Under the pieces are notes generated by a model. That model was given only the letters and a program-made list of their open reading frames with translations. It was not told the DNA's origin and searched no databases. A stretch of DNA of 64,000 nt from Chryseolinea soli. GTDB taxonomy: Bacteria; Bacteroidota; Bacteroidia; Cytophagales; Cyclobacteriaceae. Each line of letters begins with the position of its first letter. Position 1 is the stretch's first letter. The position numbers and the translations under genes were made by a program. Location of the stretch: contig NZ_CP032382.1 in the NCBI RefSeq assembly GCF_003589925.1, forward strand, positions 1,550,001 to 1,614,000, in the 5' to 3' direction. Shown here one piece after another: positions 53,844-62,006 of this stretch.

Positions 53844-54464
53844 TCACGCAAGTCTTTCGAGTCGCCCATCCGTAATTTCAAATTTATCAAGGTCAAACTT
53901 CTGCAGTAGGTCCCATTTATCTTTCCCTTTAATTTTCTTTATGGGCTTTATCCGGTGACCGTGGCAATAGGTCTCCAAAAGAACAATTTGTCCGGCGACA
54001 CTTCTACCTTCCACAATTTCGAAGTCCGAATTTGGAAATTTCTTGGTGGGGTAAAAATCCTGTCCTCCGAAGCTTAGAATTCTATCAGCCTCGATTTGAA
54101 ATAAATAGTACACACCTTCATCCTCCTCTTCCGCCAGTTCATAATACTCAGTTGCCTTCACTTGGACGGACGTCACCAGGTTTTTCTCCTTAAGGCTTTC
54201 AATGCCCTTCAATTCCTTGTCGAAAGGCAACCTACTTTCGAAGTAGCTCCAGAGCCCAATGGCTATGAAGATAAAAACCGCTATAACCACCACCAACCAA
54301 AGCGCACGGTCAACATACATGCTCGCAACTGTTCCCGTGACTAAGCAAGCGATTGTCCAGAGGATTATAAATCTCGTCAGGCGAGATTTTCTCCTGGCAA
54401 TGTCCTTTATGTTCTTGTTAAGCGCCTTGATTTCTCGCTCGCTTAATTGTCTCTCAACTATCAA
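53844..54464 (-). CDS. Uncharacterised membrane protein (206 aa)
   Basis: A 206-residue protein with an N-terminal basic helix (LSEREIKALNKNIKDIARRKSRLTR), two adjacent transmembrane segments (FIILWTIACLVTGTVASMYV; ALWLVVVIAVFIFIAIGLWSYF) and a C-terminal cytoplasmic or periplasmic beta-rich domain (VQVKATEYYELAEEEDEGVYYLFQIEADRILSFGGQDFYP). I recognise no named family. It is on the same strand as, and 46 bp from, the NTF2-fold immunity gene. Confidence 0.65.
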   Translation of the reverse strand: MIVERQLSEREIKALNKNIKDIARRKSRLTRFIILWTIACLVTGTVASMYVDRALWLVVVIAVFIFIAIGLWSYFESRLPFDKELKGIESLKEKNLVTSVQVKATEYYELAEEEDEGVYYLFQIEADRILSFGGQDFYPTKKFPNSDFEIVEGRSVAGQIVLLETYCHGHRIKPIKKIKGKDKWDLLQKFDLDKFEITDGRLERLA

Positions 54465-54516
54465 AGCTCAATTTTTTTAAGCACGATATCATATACATCT
54501 ATTGATCGCTGTTGGG

Positions 54517-55275
54517 TTAGTCCACTTGCTTTTCAATCTTGCTACGTGTCCATTGTGCGCCAATAGCGTCTCGCTCTGCAGCCTCTCCATAGTCAAGATT
54601 AAATACCTCATTGAGAGTCTTGTCACGCAGAATCATTTGCTCCAGTGCCACAATCTTTATGTCTTCTGGCATCTGGTCGCCTGTGAGAAATTGCCAGTCT
54701 CCGTCAGTGTCGTGAACTACCCGAAGAATAGGTTTTCGAAGCTCCAGCCATTGTCTTGTCGTGAAAGTTGCTAAGTTCTTCGCCTCTCTAAATTTGAAAT
54801 CAATGTTTCTGTCCAGCAAAGGCTGTCTGTGAACAAATTCCGTTTCAAAGCCAGCGTCCCAAGGCAAGCGATCCGATCTGTCTGTCCAAACTAATTGTAA
54901 AGCCGGGAATGTTCTATGGTCATTATACCAAAGCCCATATCCAAAGTGATCTTTTAAATATCCTTCGTGAACGTTAATGAATTGAGCCCTACCGTTATCA
55001 AAAAAATCATCGTAGTCAAGTGAGGTCTGAATGATATCGCCAGACTTAACTTTGTCGCCTGCTATATTGAGAATGGTCCCTAGCGTCTCTGTTTTGAAGC
55101 CAAAAGAAATTATCTCGGGGTGTCTAAAGGTTTTCCAAAGCCCAATGGTGTAGGCAAACGAAGGCAAATAGTCGGTCGCGTGAAATAGTGCTACATACCA
55201 ACCATATTTTTCAACAATCTCCTTAATTGATTTCTCAGCTTCTTTATCGTGTTGTTTGTGTTCTTCCTTTGTCAT
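54517..55275 (-). CDS. DUF4262-domain protein
   Basis: A 252-residue protein whose N-terminal half carries the DUF4262 pattern: KYGWYVALFHATDYLPSFAYTIGLWKTFRHPEIISFGF, then VHEGYLKDHFGYGLWYN. The domain is of unknown function and often found next to toxin-immunity or signalling genes. The C-terminal half (VHDTDGDWQFLTGDQMPEDIKIVALEQMIL) resembles a second small domain. No catalytic site can be assigned. Confidence 0.8.
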   Translation of the reverse strand: MTKEEHKQHDKEAEKSIKEIVEKYGWYVALFHATDYLPSFAYTIGLWKTFRHPEIISFGFKTETLGTILNIAGDKVKSGDIIQTSLDYDDFFDNGRAQFINVHEGYLKDHFGYGLWYNDHRTFPALQLVWTDRSDRLPWDAGFETEFVHRQPLLDRNIDFKFREAKNLATFTTRQWLELRKPILRVVHDTDGDWQFLTGDQMPEDIKIVALEQMILRDKTLNEVFNLDYGEAAERDAIGAQWTRSKIEKQVD

Positions 55276-55350
55276 GTTAGACCAAACGTAATCTTTAAAA
55301 CTAAACTACAGACTTAAACTGAGTTGAGCTCTTTGTTAGCGAGTCCCTCA

Positions 55351-55361
55351 TGCGCTATAGC
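55351..55361. repeat. 11-mer TGCGCTATAGC at a cassette border (copy 2)
   Basis: Identical to the 11-mer at 53802-53812; it overlaps the stop codon region of the gene at 55355-55924. The text to its left (TTAGCGAGTCCCTCA) resembles the CCCTCACG stretch near copy 1 in reversed order. Confidence 0.5.
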
Positions 55362-55924
55362 TTTAACAAATCAACCTCCCTCCAAACTGTCCTTTTGCCC
55401 TTTTGCTCATTGTCAATGTTTGTCATCTGTAAAAGATAATTACCGAATGTGTCCGGCATATACTTATCAAGATGTCTCCTGGTCATTTCTTTTTTTACTT
55501 CCTTATAAGTCCGGCCGTCTTTTATAAATGTCATAAACTCCTTTATCAATTTCACATCGCCCCTGGTCTTTAGTTTTAAATCCATATTATAGATTGACTT
55601 AATTGGGGGAATTTGATAGTAGTCCAGGTCTGCCAGCCAATCTGGATTTTTCCTTAGTGTCTGATTTAAAATCTTCAGTTTCTCTTTGCCCAACGGTTTG
55701 ACAAAAAAATCACTGCACGAATCGTGCCCGAGCGCTTTTTTGAAGTTGCTATTCAGAAGTCGTTTAGAAACGACAAATTTGTCGGGCCACTCGTCTCCAA
55801 TTTTTCTATCCTCCTCATCAACGATGTCAAGTTCGTCATAGTAACGTGTAATAATCTTCTCTACTCTATGAATTCCTTTTGAATAAGAAGTTACCCAGTC
55901 TCCTATTTTGATCCTTTTCATCAC
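55355..55924 (-). CDS. Uncharacterised protein (189 aa)
   Basis: A 189-residue soluble protein with a beta-rich N-terminus (RIKIGDWVTSYSKGIHRVEKIITRYYDELDIVDEED, SH3-like by eye) and a helical, basic C-terminus (DGRTYKEVKKEMTRRHLDKYMPDTFGNYLLQMTN). Methionines at positions 1 and 2 both fit as start. No recognised family. Last gene of the one-strand array; a 236-bp spacer with no gene separates it from the divergent methyltransferase. Confidence 0.65.
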   Translation of the reverse strand: MMKRIKIGDWVTSYSKGIHRVEKIITRYYDELDIVDEEDRKIGDEWPDKFVVSKRLLNSNFKKALGHDSCSDFFVKPLGKEKLKILNQTLRKNPDWLADLDYYQIPPIKSIYNMDLKLKTRGDVKLIKEFMTFIKDGRTYKEVKKEMTRRHLDKYMPDTFGNYLLQMTNIDNEQKGKRTVWREVDLLKL

Positions 55925-56160
55925 TTTTTTTAAAACGTGGCTGCTAGCAATTGTCTAAACTTACATGTTCATTTCAAATACATATGTTTTTTTGCTGGTC
56001 TAGTTGCGTTAGCCAATATCCACGAAATTTCACGGATCTCAAAATTGTTTATTCGCATTACAATTCGAATTCACATCATCGCTGAACAAAAAACGCATAG
56101 TCAATGCCGGGCGTGTAACTTTGAGGATTAGTTAGCCGTAATGTCTAGAACCAGAGCCCA

Positions 56161-56973
56161 ATGGAAAGAGATAAAATCAAACAATTCTATTCCCACGAAA
56201 TCGAAAAATCCCGATTGGAGCTTGAGGCCTTTAAACTCGAGGGGCTCAGAACCAAGGAAATCATAAGCAGATTTCTGTCAAAAGACAAAATGCGCATTGC
56301 CGACATCGGGGGAGGTGCCGGCTACTATGCCTTTTGGCTCCAGGAAAAAGGACATGAAGTCAGCTTGGTAGATCTATCTCCAAAGAATATCGAATTGGTC
56401 AACCAGCATTCCAGAAATACGGGCATACAACTCACGCGTTCCGAACTCGGCGATGCCACGGATTTGAATTTCGAAAACGAACAATTTGACTTAGTCCTTT
56501 TGTTAGGACCGCTTTATCATTTGACCGACAAAAAAGAACGGGTTAAAGCACTATCCGAAGCAAAGCGAATCCTTAAACCTGGCGGCGTCCTTTTGGCAGC
56601 CGTCATTTCAAGATATGCCTCTTTGCTTGACGGGTTTAGGAGAGATTTAATTACCAATGATCATTTTGAAAAAATGCTCATCGACGATTTAAAAACGGGT
56701 ATTCATTTAAACGAAACAGATAATTTAGAATACTTCACCACAGCCTTTCTTCACACGCCGTCAGAAATAAAAAGCGAGATCATGGAAAGTGGACTGAAGT
56801 TTGAAAACCTGGTGGCCATTGAGAGTTTTGGATGGTTCATAGACGATATAAAAACAAAATCCAAAGACTCAACTTACATGAACAAATTGCAAAAGATCTT
56901 AAACCTGGTAGAAACCAATGAAGATATCATGGCGATAAGTCCCCACATCATGGCCATCGCACGCAACGAATAA
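56161..56973 (+). CDS. Class I SAM-dependent methyltransferase
   Basis: A 270-residue methyltransferase with the SAM-binding motif I IADIGGGAGYYAFWLQEKGHEVSLVDLSPKNIELV, an acidic motif II, and the post-I pattern FDLVLLLGPLYHLTDKKERVKALSEAKRILKPGGVLLAAV typical of Methyltransf_11 enzymes. Substrate unknown. Base composition is intermediate between the AT-rich array to its left and the housekeeping genes to its right, so it may belong to the accessory block. Confidence 0.85.
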   Translation: MERDKIKQFYSHEIEKSRLELEAFKLEGLRTKEIISRFLSKDKMRIADIGGGAGYYAFWLQEKGHEVSLVDLSPKNIELVNQHSRNTGIQLTRSELGDATDLNFENEQFDLVLLLGPLYHLTDKKERVKALSEAKRILKPGGVLLAAVISRYASLLDGFRRDLITNDHFEKMLIDDLKTGIHLNETDNLEYFTTAFLHTPSEIKSEIMESGLKFENLVAIESFGWFIDDIKTKSKDSTYMNKLQKILNLVETNEDIMAISPHIMAIARNE

Positions 56974-57017
56974 GGAATAAAGTATTTCAGGACGGACGGC
57001 GGACCGTTAGGTCTTCC

Positions 57018-58913
57018 CTACAAAAACCTCAACCCAATCTTCCCACCCAACCACATCTTCATGTTCATGCCGTTGTTGTAGGTGTGATCATAAAAAATGT
57101 TTGGCGTATAATCCGTAAACAACTCAGGATAGTTCGAATATTTTGTATCGGTCACATAACCGTTCAGCGTCACGCCCACCACTAAGGCGATCCTCCGCAC
57201 AGGTTCCATCTCCACACCGACAAAAACCTTGTTGATCATGTTCACCCCCTCGATCGTGTTGCCTTTCAACACTTGATTCGATGTGAGGTCCACGTTCAGA
57301 CTCAACCAACGGTTCAGCCGGGGCGCGGTGCCCACGCCATAGCCAAACGTCCACGTGGTTTCTTCGCTTTTAAACGTGTTGGGCTTTGCACCAGCCGTGA
57401 AGATGTTGTAGAACTGACGCACGCCCGTGCGAAAGGCTACGTTAGTATAAAAAATCTCGTCGGCCGAGAACTCGATCTTGTGATAGCCTTTCAACACGAA
57501 GCTGAACAACCCGATAGGCACCCCGTGAATGGTGTCCGAGATATTGACCAAACCAATTTGTGCTCCCTTGACGCGGGTAGCATAATTCAACAACCCCGAC
57601 ACTTGCGCGCCCTCCACCGTGGAACCGGCCACATTGAGAAGACCCGCTACTTGCGCTCCCTTGGAGTCACGCGCCGCAAAATTCAAAAGGCCCGCAAGCT
57701 GCGCGCCATTCATTTTACCACCTGAAAAATTCAACAATCCAGCAACTTGCGCTGGCCCGGCATCGTGGGTGGAAAAATTAAAAAGTCCGGCTAAGTGCGG
57801 ACCTTTCTGTTCTCCTATTGTCATGTTCCCTAACCCTGCCAGGTGCCAGCCATACGATTGTCGATGGGTGTAGTTGAACAACCCTGCGGCCGAAAACTTC
57901 CCCGACGAATTGTTGTCGGCATTGATGAGCCCGGCAAACTGGACGCCGGCCACCGAATCTTTCACCGCGTTGATCAATCCCGCCATTTGGACCCCCTTCA
58001 CGCGCCCACCGACAGCGTTCAGCGCGCCGGCGAGTTGCCAGCCTTTTACATCGCCGCGGTCTATATTGAAGATCCCCCCTAACTCAAACTTGTTCACCCC
58101 CTTGGCAATACCCCCAAAAATGTTGTAGGAATAGTCGTTCACCACGCTGGCGCTCAGCTTGTGGTTGGTTCCCACAAAAGGCACGAGCGAAAATTGCTGT
58201 TTGCGATACAGCGTGTCGCTCACGTTGGCGGTGTTGATGGACTGCATGATCTTGGTCTCCCAAAACCGCTTGAGTTTTCCTTTCACGCTGTCGGCCAGTG
58301 TCCGCATCTTTTGTTTGTCGATGTGAAGGGGAATCTTCAACAGGCCGTTCTTGTCGGTCACGGCCACCAGGGTGTCGGTGTAGTTGGCTTTGTTTACGGC
58401 CAGGATCAGGTTGGGCGAGGGCTTGTCGATCTTGATCTCGAAATAACCATACGAGTCGGTGATCGTCGAGTTGAGCGAAACCGGGTCATACACGCTCACA
58501 TTCTTCAGGCGCTGGCCCGTGGCCTCGTCCATTACATAGCCGGTATAGAAACGTGCGTCTTTGTTGGACGAACTGGTGGCGGCCTTGGTGAGGATGATAT
58601 ACTTGTTCCGGGCCTTGTATTGGATGGTCCCCTGAAAGATCTTATCCAATACCTCACGCACCGTTGTGGTCGTGAAACTCATCGTGATGAGCCGGTTCGA
58701 ATTGATCAGTGCGGAGTTGTAGGAAAACGTGAAGCCGCCTTCGCGTGCGATTTTTCGCAGCGCCATGTCGAGGGGCTCTTGATTAAACGAGACGGTGATG
58801 GTCCTTTCCAACAGGGCCCGCGATCCTTGCGCGCGCATCAACAGGGGCATCGACAAAAGGAAGAGTACGGCGATGCATGTCGTTCCTTTCAAAAAATGCT
58901 TACGGATTCGCAC
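57018..58913 (-). CDS. STN-domain surface protein with about 12 GxQxAGLxN repeats (LA_2272-like)
   Basis: A 631-residue exported protein. Order: signal peptide (residues 1-29), an STN domain (about 36-110: ITVSFNQEPLDMALRKIAREGGFTFSYN ... TTVREVLDKIFQGTIQYKARNKYIIL), a carboxypeptidase-regulatory-like beta domain (120-185: YTGYVMDEATGQRLKNVSVYDP), a basic linker, then about a dozen 16-residue repeats (271-475) of the type KGVQMAGLINAVKDSV, and a beta-strand C-terminus. The repeats resemble the LA_2272-type surface repeats. The STN domain normally sits on TonB receptors that talk to FecR; here there is no receptor barrel. The GTG start at 58913 is set by a GGAGG 8 nt upstream; it overlaps the FecR stop by 14 bp. 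Third gene of the ECF-FecR operon. Confidence 0.85.
   Translation of the reverse strand: MRIRKHFLKGTTCIAVLFLLSMPLLMRAQGSRALLERTITVSFNQEPLDMALRKIAREGGFTFSYNSALINSNRLITMSFTTTTVREVLDKIFQGTIQYKARNKYIILTKAATSSSNKDARFYTGYVMDEATGQRLKNVSVYDPVSLNSTITDSYGYFEIKIDKPSPNLILAVNKANYTDTLVAVTDKNGLLKIPLHIDKQKMRTLADSVKGKLKRFWETKIMQSINTANVSDTLYRKQQFSLVPFVGTNHKLSASVVNDYSYNIFGGIAKGVNKFELGGIFNIDRGDVKGWQLAGALNAVGGRVKGVQMAGLINAVKDSVAGVQFAGLINADNNSSGKFSAAGLFNYTHRQSYGWHLAGLGNMTIGEQKGPHLAGLFNFSTHDAGPAQVAGLLNFSGGKMNGAQLAGLLNFAARDSKGAQVAGLLNVAGSTVEGAQVSGLLNYATRVKGAQIGLVNISDTIHGVPIGLFSFVLKGYHKIEFSADEIFYTNVAFRTGVRQFYNIFTAGAKPNTFKSEETTWTFGYGVGTAPRLNRWLSLNVDLTSNQVLKGNTIEGVNMINKVFVGVEMEPVRRIALVVGVTLNGYVTDTKYSNYPELFTDYTPNIFYDHTYNNGMNMKMWLGGKIGLRFL
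57489..58103 (-). repeat. 48-bp coding repeats, about 12 imperfect copies
   Basis: The DNA coding residues 271-475 of the STN protein repeats every 48 bp (16 codons) with the signature G-x-Q-x-A-G-L-x-N. Several consecutive units keep exactly 16 residues (KGVQ..., AGVQ..., GKFS..., YGWH..., KGPH..., GPAQ..., NGAQ...); the last ones are shorter. It is a protein repeat, not a spacer array. Confidence 0.85.
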
Positions 58914-59907
58914 AACCAGATCCCTCCAAAATGATTTGTCCACCCGCCTCTTTTGCCGTCAGGCCCAACGTCTCGGTAATCACATCCACGATCGCATCCA
59001 GGTTCTCGTTGTTGAAAGAAACGGTGAGTCTGCAATTTTTTATATTCTCGCCCAGCACGATCTTCCGGTCATACACGCCGTTCAACGCCATGGCTACCGT
59101 AGCCAGGTCGGTGTCGCTGAAGCTGAAGAATTTCGTTTTATAGGAAAGTACGTTATCTTCGGGTTGATCGATGGTGAACTTTTTGGTCCGCTTATTATAG
59201 ACGCCTTTGCCGTTGGCGCGCAGATAAACGCCCGAATCTTTATCGGTATAGAACATCACTTCACCCTCCTCTACCACCACCTCCACAATTTCAGAATCCG
59301 GGTAGGCTTTCACGTTAAAGGCCGTGCCGATGTCGCGGACGTAGACGTCGGCGATCTGTACCACAAAGGTTTTATCGTCTTCGTGGTGGATGTTGAAGTA
59401 GGCCTCGCCCTTGAGCTTCACGGTGTGGGTCTTCTTTTTCTTATCGTAAGCGTAAGTGAGCTTCGTTTCGCGGTTCAGGAACACATCGCTGCCATCGGGC
59501 AACGTGTCGGATGTGGTCGACCGGTTGGTGGCCACCTCCACGGGTGGGGTAGTGCTCGGGGTGAGGAAGGTATAAGCAAACCATCCCACGCCCAATACGA
59601 CGAGTATGCTGGCGGCCACGCGCCAATATACGGCCATGCTGGAGCGGCTGCGGAGAGGAACAACGTTGTCCTTGGCCGGGTGCTTCATGGAATGTTTCAG
59701 CTTATTCCATGCGGCATCCGTGTCAAACGCCTGGTATTCCTTCACTGTGGCAGCTTTCTGGAAAATAGTTTTGAGTTGGTCGAAGTAGCGTTGATTGCTT
59801 TCGTCTGCTTTGGCCCACGACTCCACAAAGGCAATTTCCTCTGCGCCGGCCTCTCCCGCCAGGTATTTTCCAATCAGGTCATCAATATCGTTGAGGTTAG
59901 TATTCAA
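58900..59907 (-). CDS. FecR-family anti-sigma factor
   Basis: A 335-residue protein with a cytoplasmic N-terminal sigma-binding part (about 1-92), one transmembrane helix (94-115: YWRVAASILVVLGVGWFAYTFL), a periplasmic FecR domain (about 125-225: SDTLPDGSDVFLNRETKLTYAY; GTAFNVKAYPDSEIVEVVVEEGEV) and a C-terminal DUF4974-like domain (SFSDTDLATVAMALNGVYDRKIVLGENIKNCRLTVSF...DAIVDVITETLGL). It should hold the adjacent ECF factor inactive until signalled through its C-terminal domain by the STN protein. Start is a TTG at 59907, 4 bp after the sigma stop; no ATG lies near the conserved N-terminus. Confidence 0.9.
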   Translation of the reverse strand: MNTNLNDIDDLIGKYLAGEAGAEEIAFVESWAKADESNQRYFDQLKTIFQKAATVKEYQAFDTDAAWNKLKHSMKHPAKDNVVPLRSRSSMAVYWRVAASILVVLGVGWFAYTFLTPSTTPPVEVATNRSTTSDTLPDGSDVFLNRETKLTYAYDKKKKTHTVKLKGEAYFNIHHEDDKTFVVQIADVYVRDIGTAFNVKAYPDSEIVEVVVEEGEVMFYTDKDSGVYLRANGKGVYNKRTKKFTIDQPEDNVLSYKTKFFSFSDTDLATVAMALNGVYDRKIVLGENIKNCRLTVSFNNENLDAIVDVITETLGLTAKEAGGQIILEGSGCANP

Positions 59908-59911
59908 GTCT

Positions 59912-60490
59912 TTAGTTTAAAAATCCGTTCATCAGCACGATCAGCAGGGGAAGATAGTCCTTCAGTTGGTCGCGCATGATCTTCAATGCTTTTCCCATTT
60001 GATTTTCCACCGTTTTGATGGAAATATTCAGTTGCTCGGCGATCTCCGAGTATTTCAATTCTTCGAAGCGGCTCAATTTGAACACCAGCCGGCATTGTTC
60101 CGGCAGTTTGTCCATGGCCTTATATATTTTGGTTTCCAGTTCCGACGCCATCACCGTGCGGGTAACCGATTCCACGCTCCGCTCGGCCACGGCCATTTCC
60201 ATGGTCACGTGTTGCTGCTTGATCTTTTCGTGTTTCAGTACGTTGAGGCTGGCGTTGCGCACCATGGCGTAGAGATAAGGTTTCACGCCGGTGTGGATGG
60301 AGAGATTATCGCGTTTTTCCCAGACGTTGAGAAAGGTGGATTGAACAATTTCCTCGGCTTCGTCGCGGTCCTGGACGAAGGTGTATGCGTAGTTGCAGAG
60401 GGGTTGGTAGTAGGTTCGGAATAGCATCTCAAAGGCAGTTATATCTCCTGATTTCAGCGTTGTTATAAGCTGGTCTACCGATATCTCCAC
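59912..60490 (-). CDS. ECF sigma factor (RpoE-type, FecR-linked)
   Basis: A 192-residue sigma factor with region 2 (FRTYYQPLCNYAYTFVQDRDEAEEIVQSTFLNVWEKRDNL; YLYAMVRNASLNVLKHEK) and region 4 (LPEQCRLVFKLSRFEELKYSEIAEQLNISIKTVENQMGKALKIMR). This is the Bacteroidota FecI-like type that is regulated by FecR. It is first in the operon ECF-FecR-STN-repeat protein; the spacing to the FecR gene is 4 bp. A 144-bp spacer upstream holds no recognisable motif. Confidence 0.93.
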   Translation of the reverse strand: MEISVDQLITTLKSGDITAFEMLFRTYYQPLCNYAYTFVQDRDEAEEIVQSTFLNVWEKRDNLSIHTGVKPYLYAMVRNASLNVLKHEKIKQQHVTMEMAVAERSVESVTRTVMASELETKIYKAMDKLPEQCRLVFKLSRFEELKYSEIAEQLNISIKTVENQMGKALKIMRDQLKDYLPLLIVLMNGFLN

Positions 60491-60634
60491 TGCGTTTGGT
60501 TATGTTATCAGCGAAATTTACGGCTTTGCGGCTTCGGGGTTATGACAATTGGGAAAAGATTTACCCCTATGACTGAAAAAAGATTTTCACCCGAAGCCCA
60601 AAACAAGCCAAAATCGCCATTCTGAACCGCCGTT

Positions 60635-61228
60635 TTAGGGCTCTTCCCCCACCCAAAAGAGCTGCTGGGAGCGAATACTGACCAACCCAGGCCGGTGGTT
60701 TACCAGGAGTTCATTTTCCACCGTCAGTCCCTGCAGGTCAAGCACCTGGGACGGCATGCTTTTACGGAAATGCAGACGGACGCCGTCAGGGTACCATTTC
60801 TCAAACTGACCTGACGGAATGGCCGACCATTTCAGGTTTTCCTGGAGGATGCATACCTGGAGACGGGGAGAAAATTTTGCGGCCTCCTCAAATGCCTCGT
60901 CTGCCGTGGATAAAATATTGACCGCGGTTTGGCCCTGGTCGCTGAGCAACGAAAGTCCTTTAGTTAAAAAAGATTCTCCCCTCAGCAATTCCGCTATCGT
61001 TACCGGGGCTTGTCCGGAGAGAATTTGTGCAGCGTGTTGCGCTTGCCCGGGCATCGACAGTGCGACGTCGATTTTTATGCCCCATTCCTGCACGTGCTCC
61101 AGGGCATTTTCGGCCACCAAAACCAGGGGCGCCCATTCCAACAACGGTGCGGCAAGGGCGAAGGGCAACGCATCCAACACAAACAATGCGGGCTCCTGCC
61201 CTTCTTTTACAAAATGATGCGACGACAT
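60635..61228 (-). CDS. Uncharacterised protein, possibly thiamine-pyrophosphokinase-like
   Basis: A protein of about 197 residues beginning MSSHHFVKEGQEPALFVLDALPF, with LVLVAENALEHVQEWGIKIDVAL (an Asp-rich loop of the type seen in thiamine diphosphokinases) and a C-terminal VENELLVNHRPGLVSIRSQQLFWVGEE. Related Bacteroidota proteins are sometimes labelled thiamine pyrophosphokinase-like, but key Asp and Gly motifs of the active enzyme are not clear here. The start at 61228 excludes a poorly conserved upstream stretch. It is divergent from DUF4254. Confidence 0.5.
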   Translation of the reverse strand: MSSHHFVKEGQEPALFVLDALPFALAAPLLEWAPLVLVAENALEHVQEWGIKIDVALSMPGQAQHAAQILSGQAPVTIAELLRGESFLTKGLSLLSDQGQTAVNILSTADEAFEEAAKFSPRLQVCILQENLKWSAIPSGQFEKWYPDGVRLHFRKSMPSQVLDLQGLTVENELLVNHRPGLVSIRSQQLFWVGEEP

Positions 61229-61350
61229 GGCAATGTGTGGGCCAGATTTGTTTTTATATACGATTCTCTTCCTAACTTCATGGCGGCAATTGACCCCCAG
61301 GGCGATTCCGCGCACAGCAATTTAATTAAATTGCAACCCTAAATTTCAAT

Positions 61351-61965
61351 ATGCTCTCATCTGCCGACAGCTATAAAGTTTTTCAACGCAGCATAGACGA
61401 TTATCACGTGGCCGACAACGTGGACACACTGTCAAAAAACCCCTATCCCGCCAGCAGTTTCGAAGCTTTGCTGTATGCTAAAAACTGGATCGACACGGTG
61501 CAATGGCACCTGGAAGACATCATTCGCCTTCCGGATATCAATCCCGTGGAAGGCATCGCCATCAAGCGGCGCATCGACAAATCAAACCAGGACCGCACCG
61601 ACCTTGTGGAAAAGATCGACGACTATTTCCTGGAACAGTTCCGGAATGTAACGCCCGCCCCACAGGCCCGCATCAATTCCGAAACACCGGCCTGGTTGCT
61701 CGACCGCATGAGCATCCTCATGCTGAAGATCTATCACATGAGAGAACAAACCGAGCGGAAAGACGCCACACCGGAGCACATTGGCAAAACCAAGACCAAG
61801 CTCAACGTGTTATTAGAACAACAACACGACATGGCCCTGGCGTTCGACGAAATGATGGAAGACATCGGCTCGGGCAAACGCCGTTTCAAAGTCTATCGCC
61901 AAATGAAAATGTATAACGATGCATCGCTCAACCCGATGTTGTATGCCAATAAGAATGTTTCTTAG
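61351..61965 (+). CDS. DUF4254-domain protein
   Basis: A 204-residue helical protein matching DUF4254: ADSYKVFQRSIDDYHVADNVDTLSKNPYPASSFEALLYAKNWIDTVQWHLEDIIRLP and IAIKRRIDKSNQDRTDLVEKID. Function unknown. It is found next to heptosyltransferase-type GT9 genes in Bacteroidota, as here (41 bp upstream of one), which suggests a role in envelope glycan synthesis. Confidence 0.88.
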   Translation: MLSSADSYKVFQRSIDDYHVADNVDTLSKNPYPASSFEALLYAKNWIDTVQWHLEDIIRLPDINPVEGIAIKRRIDKSNQDRTDLVEKIDDYFLEQFRNVTPAPQARINSETPAWLLDRMSILMLKIYHMREQTERKDATPEHIGKTKTKLNVLLEQQHDMALAFDEMMEDIGSGKRRFKVYRQMKMYNDASLNPMLYANKNVS

Positions 61966-62006
61966 CGAACTAATGTTTTACAACTAACCGATATTACATT
62001 CCGGAC

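Noticed and set aside
50884..56160. Integron-type attC sites or integrase in the immunity-like island
   Set aside because: Single GTTRRRY-like words occur (for example at 55276), but no matching RYYYAAC partner at proper distance and no integrase were seen.
57489..58103. CRISPR array
   Set aside because: The periodic 48-bp units are in frame and encode a protein repeat; there are no unique spacers between identical repeats.
58795..59979. 394-codon open frame on the + strand across FecR
   Set aside because: Antisense to FecR with all FecR features; no start context or homology pattern.
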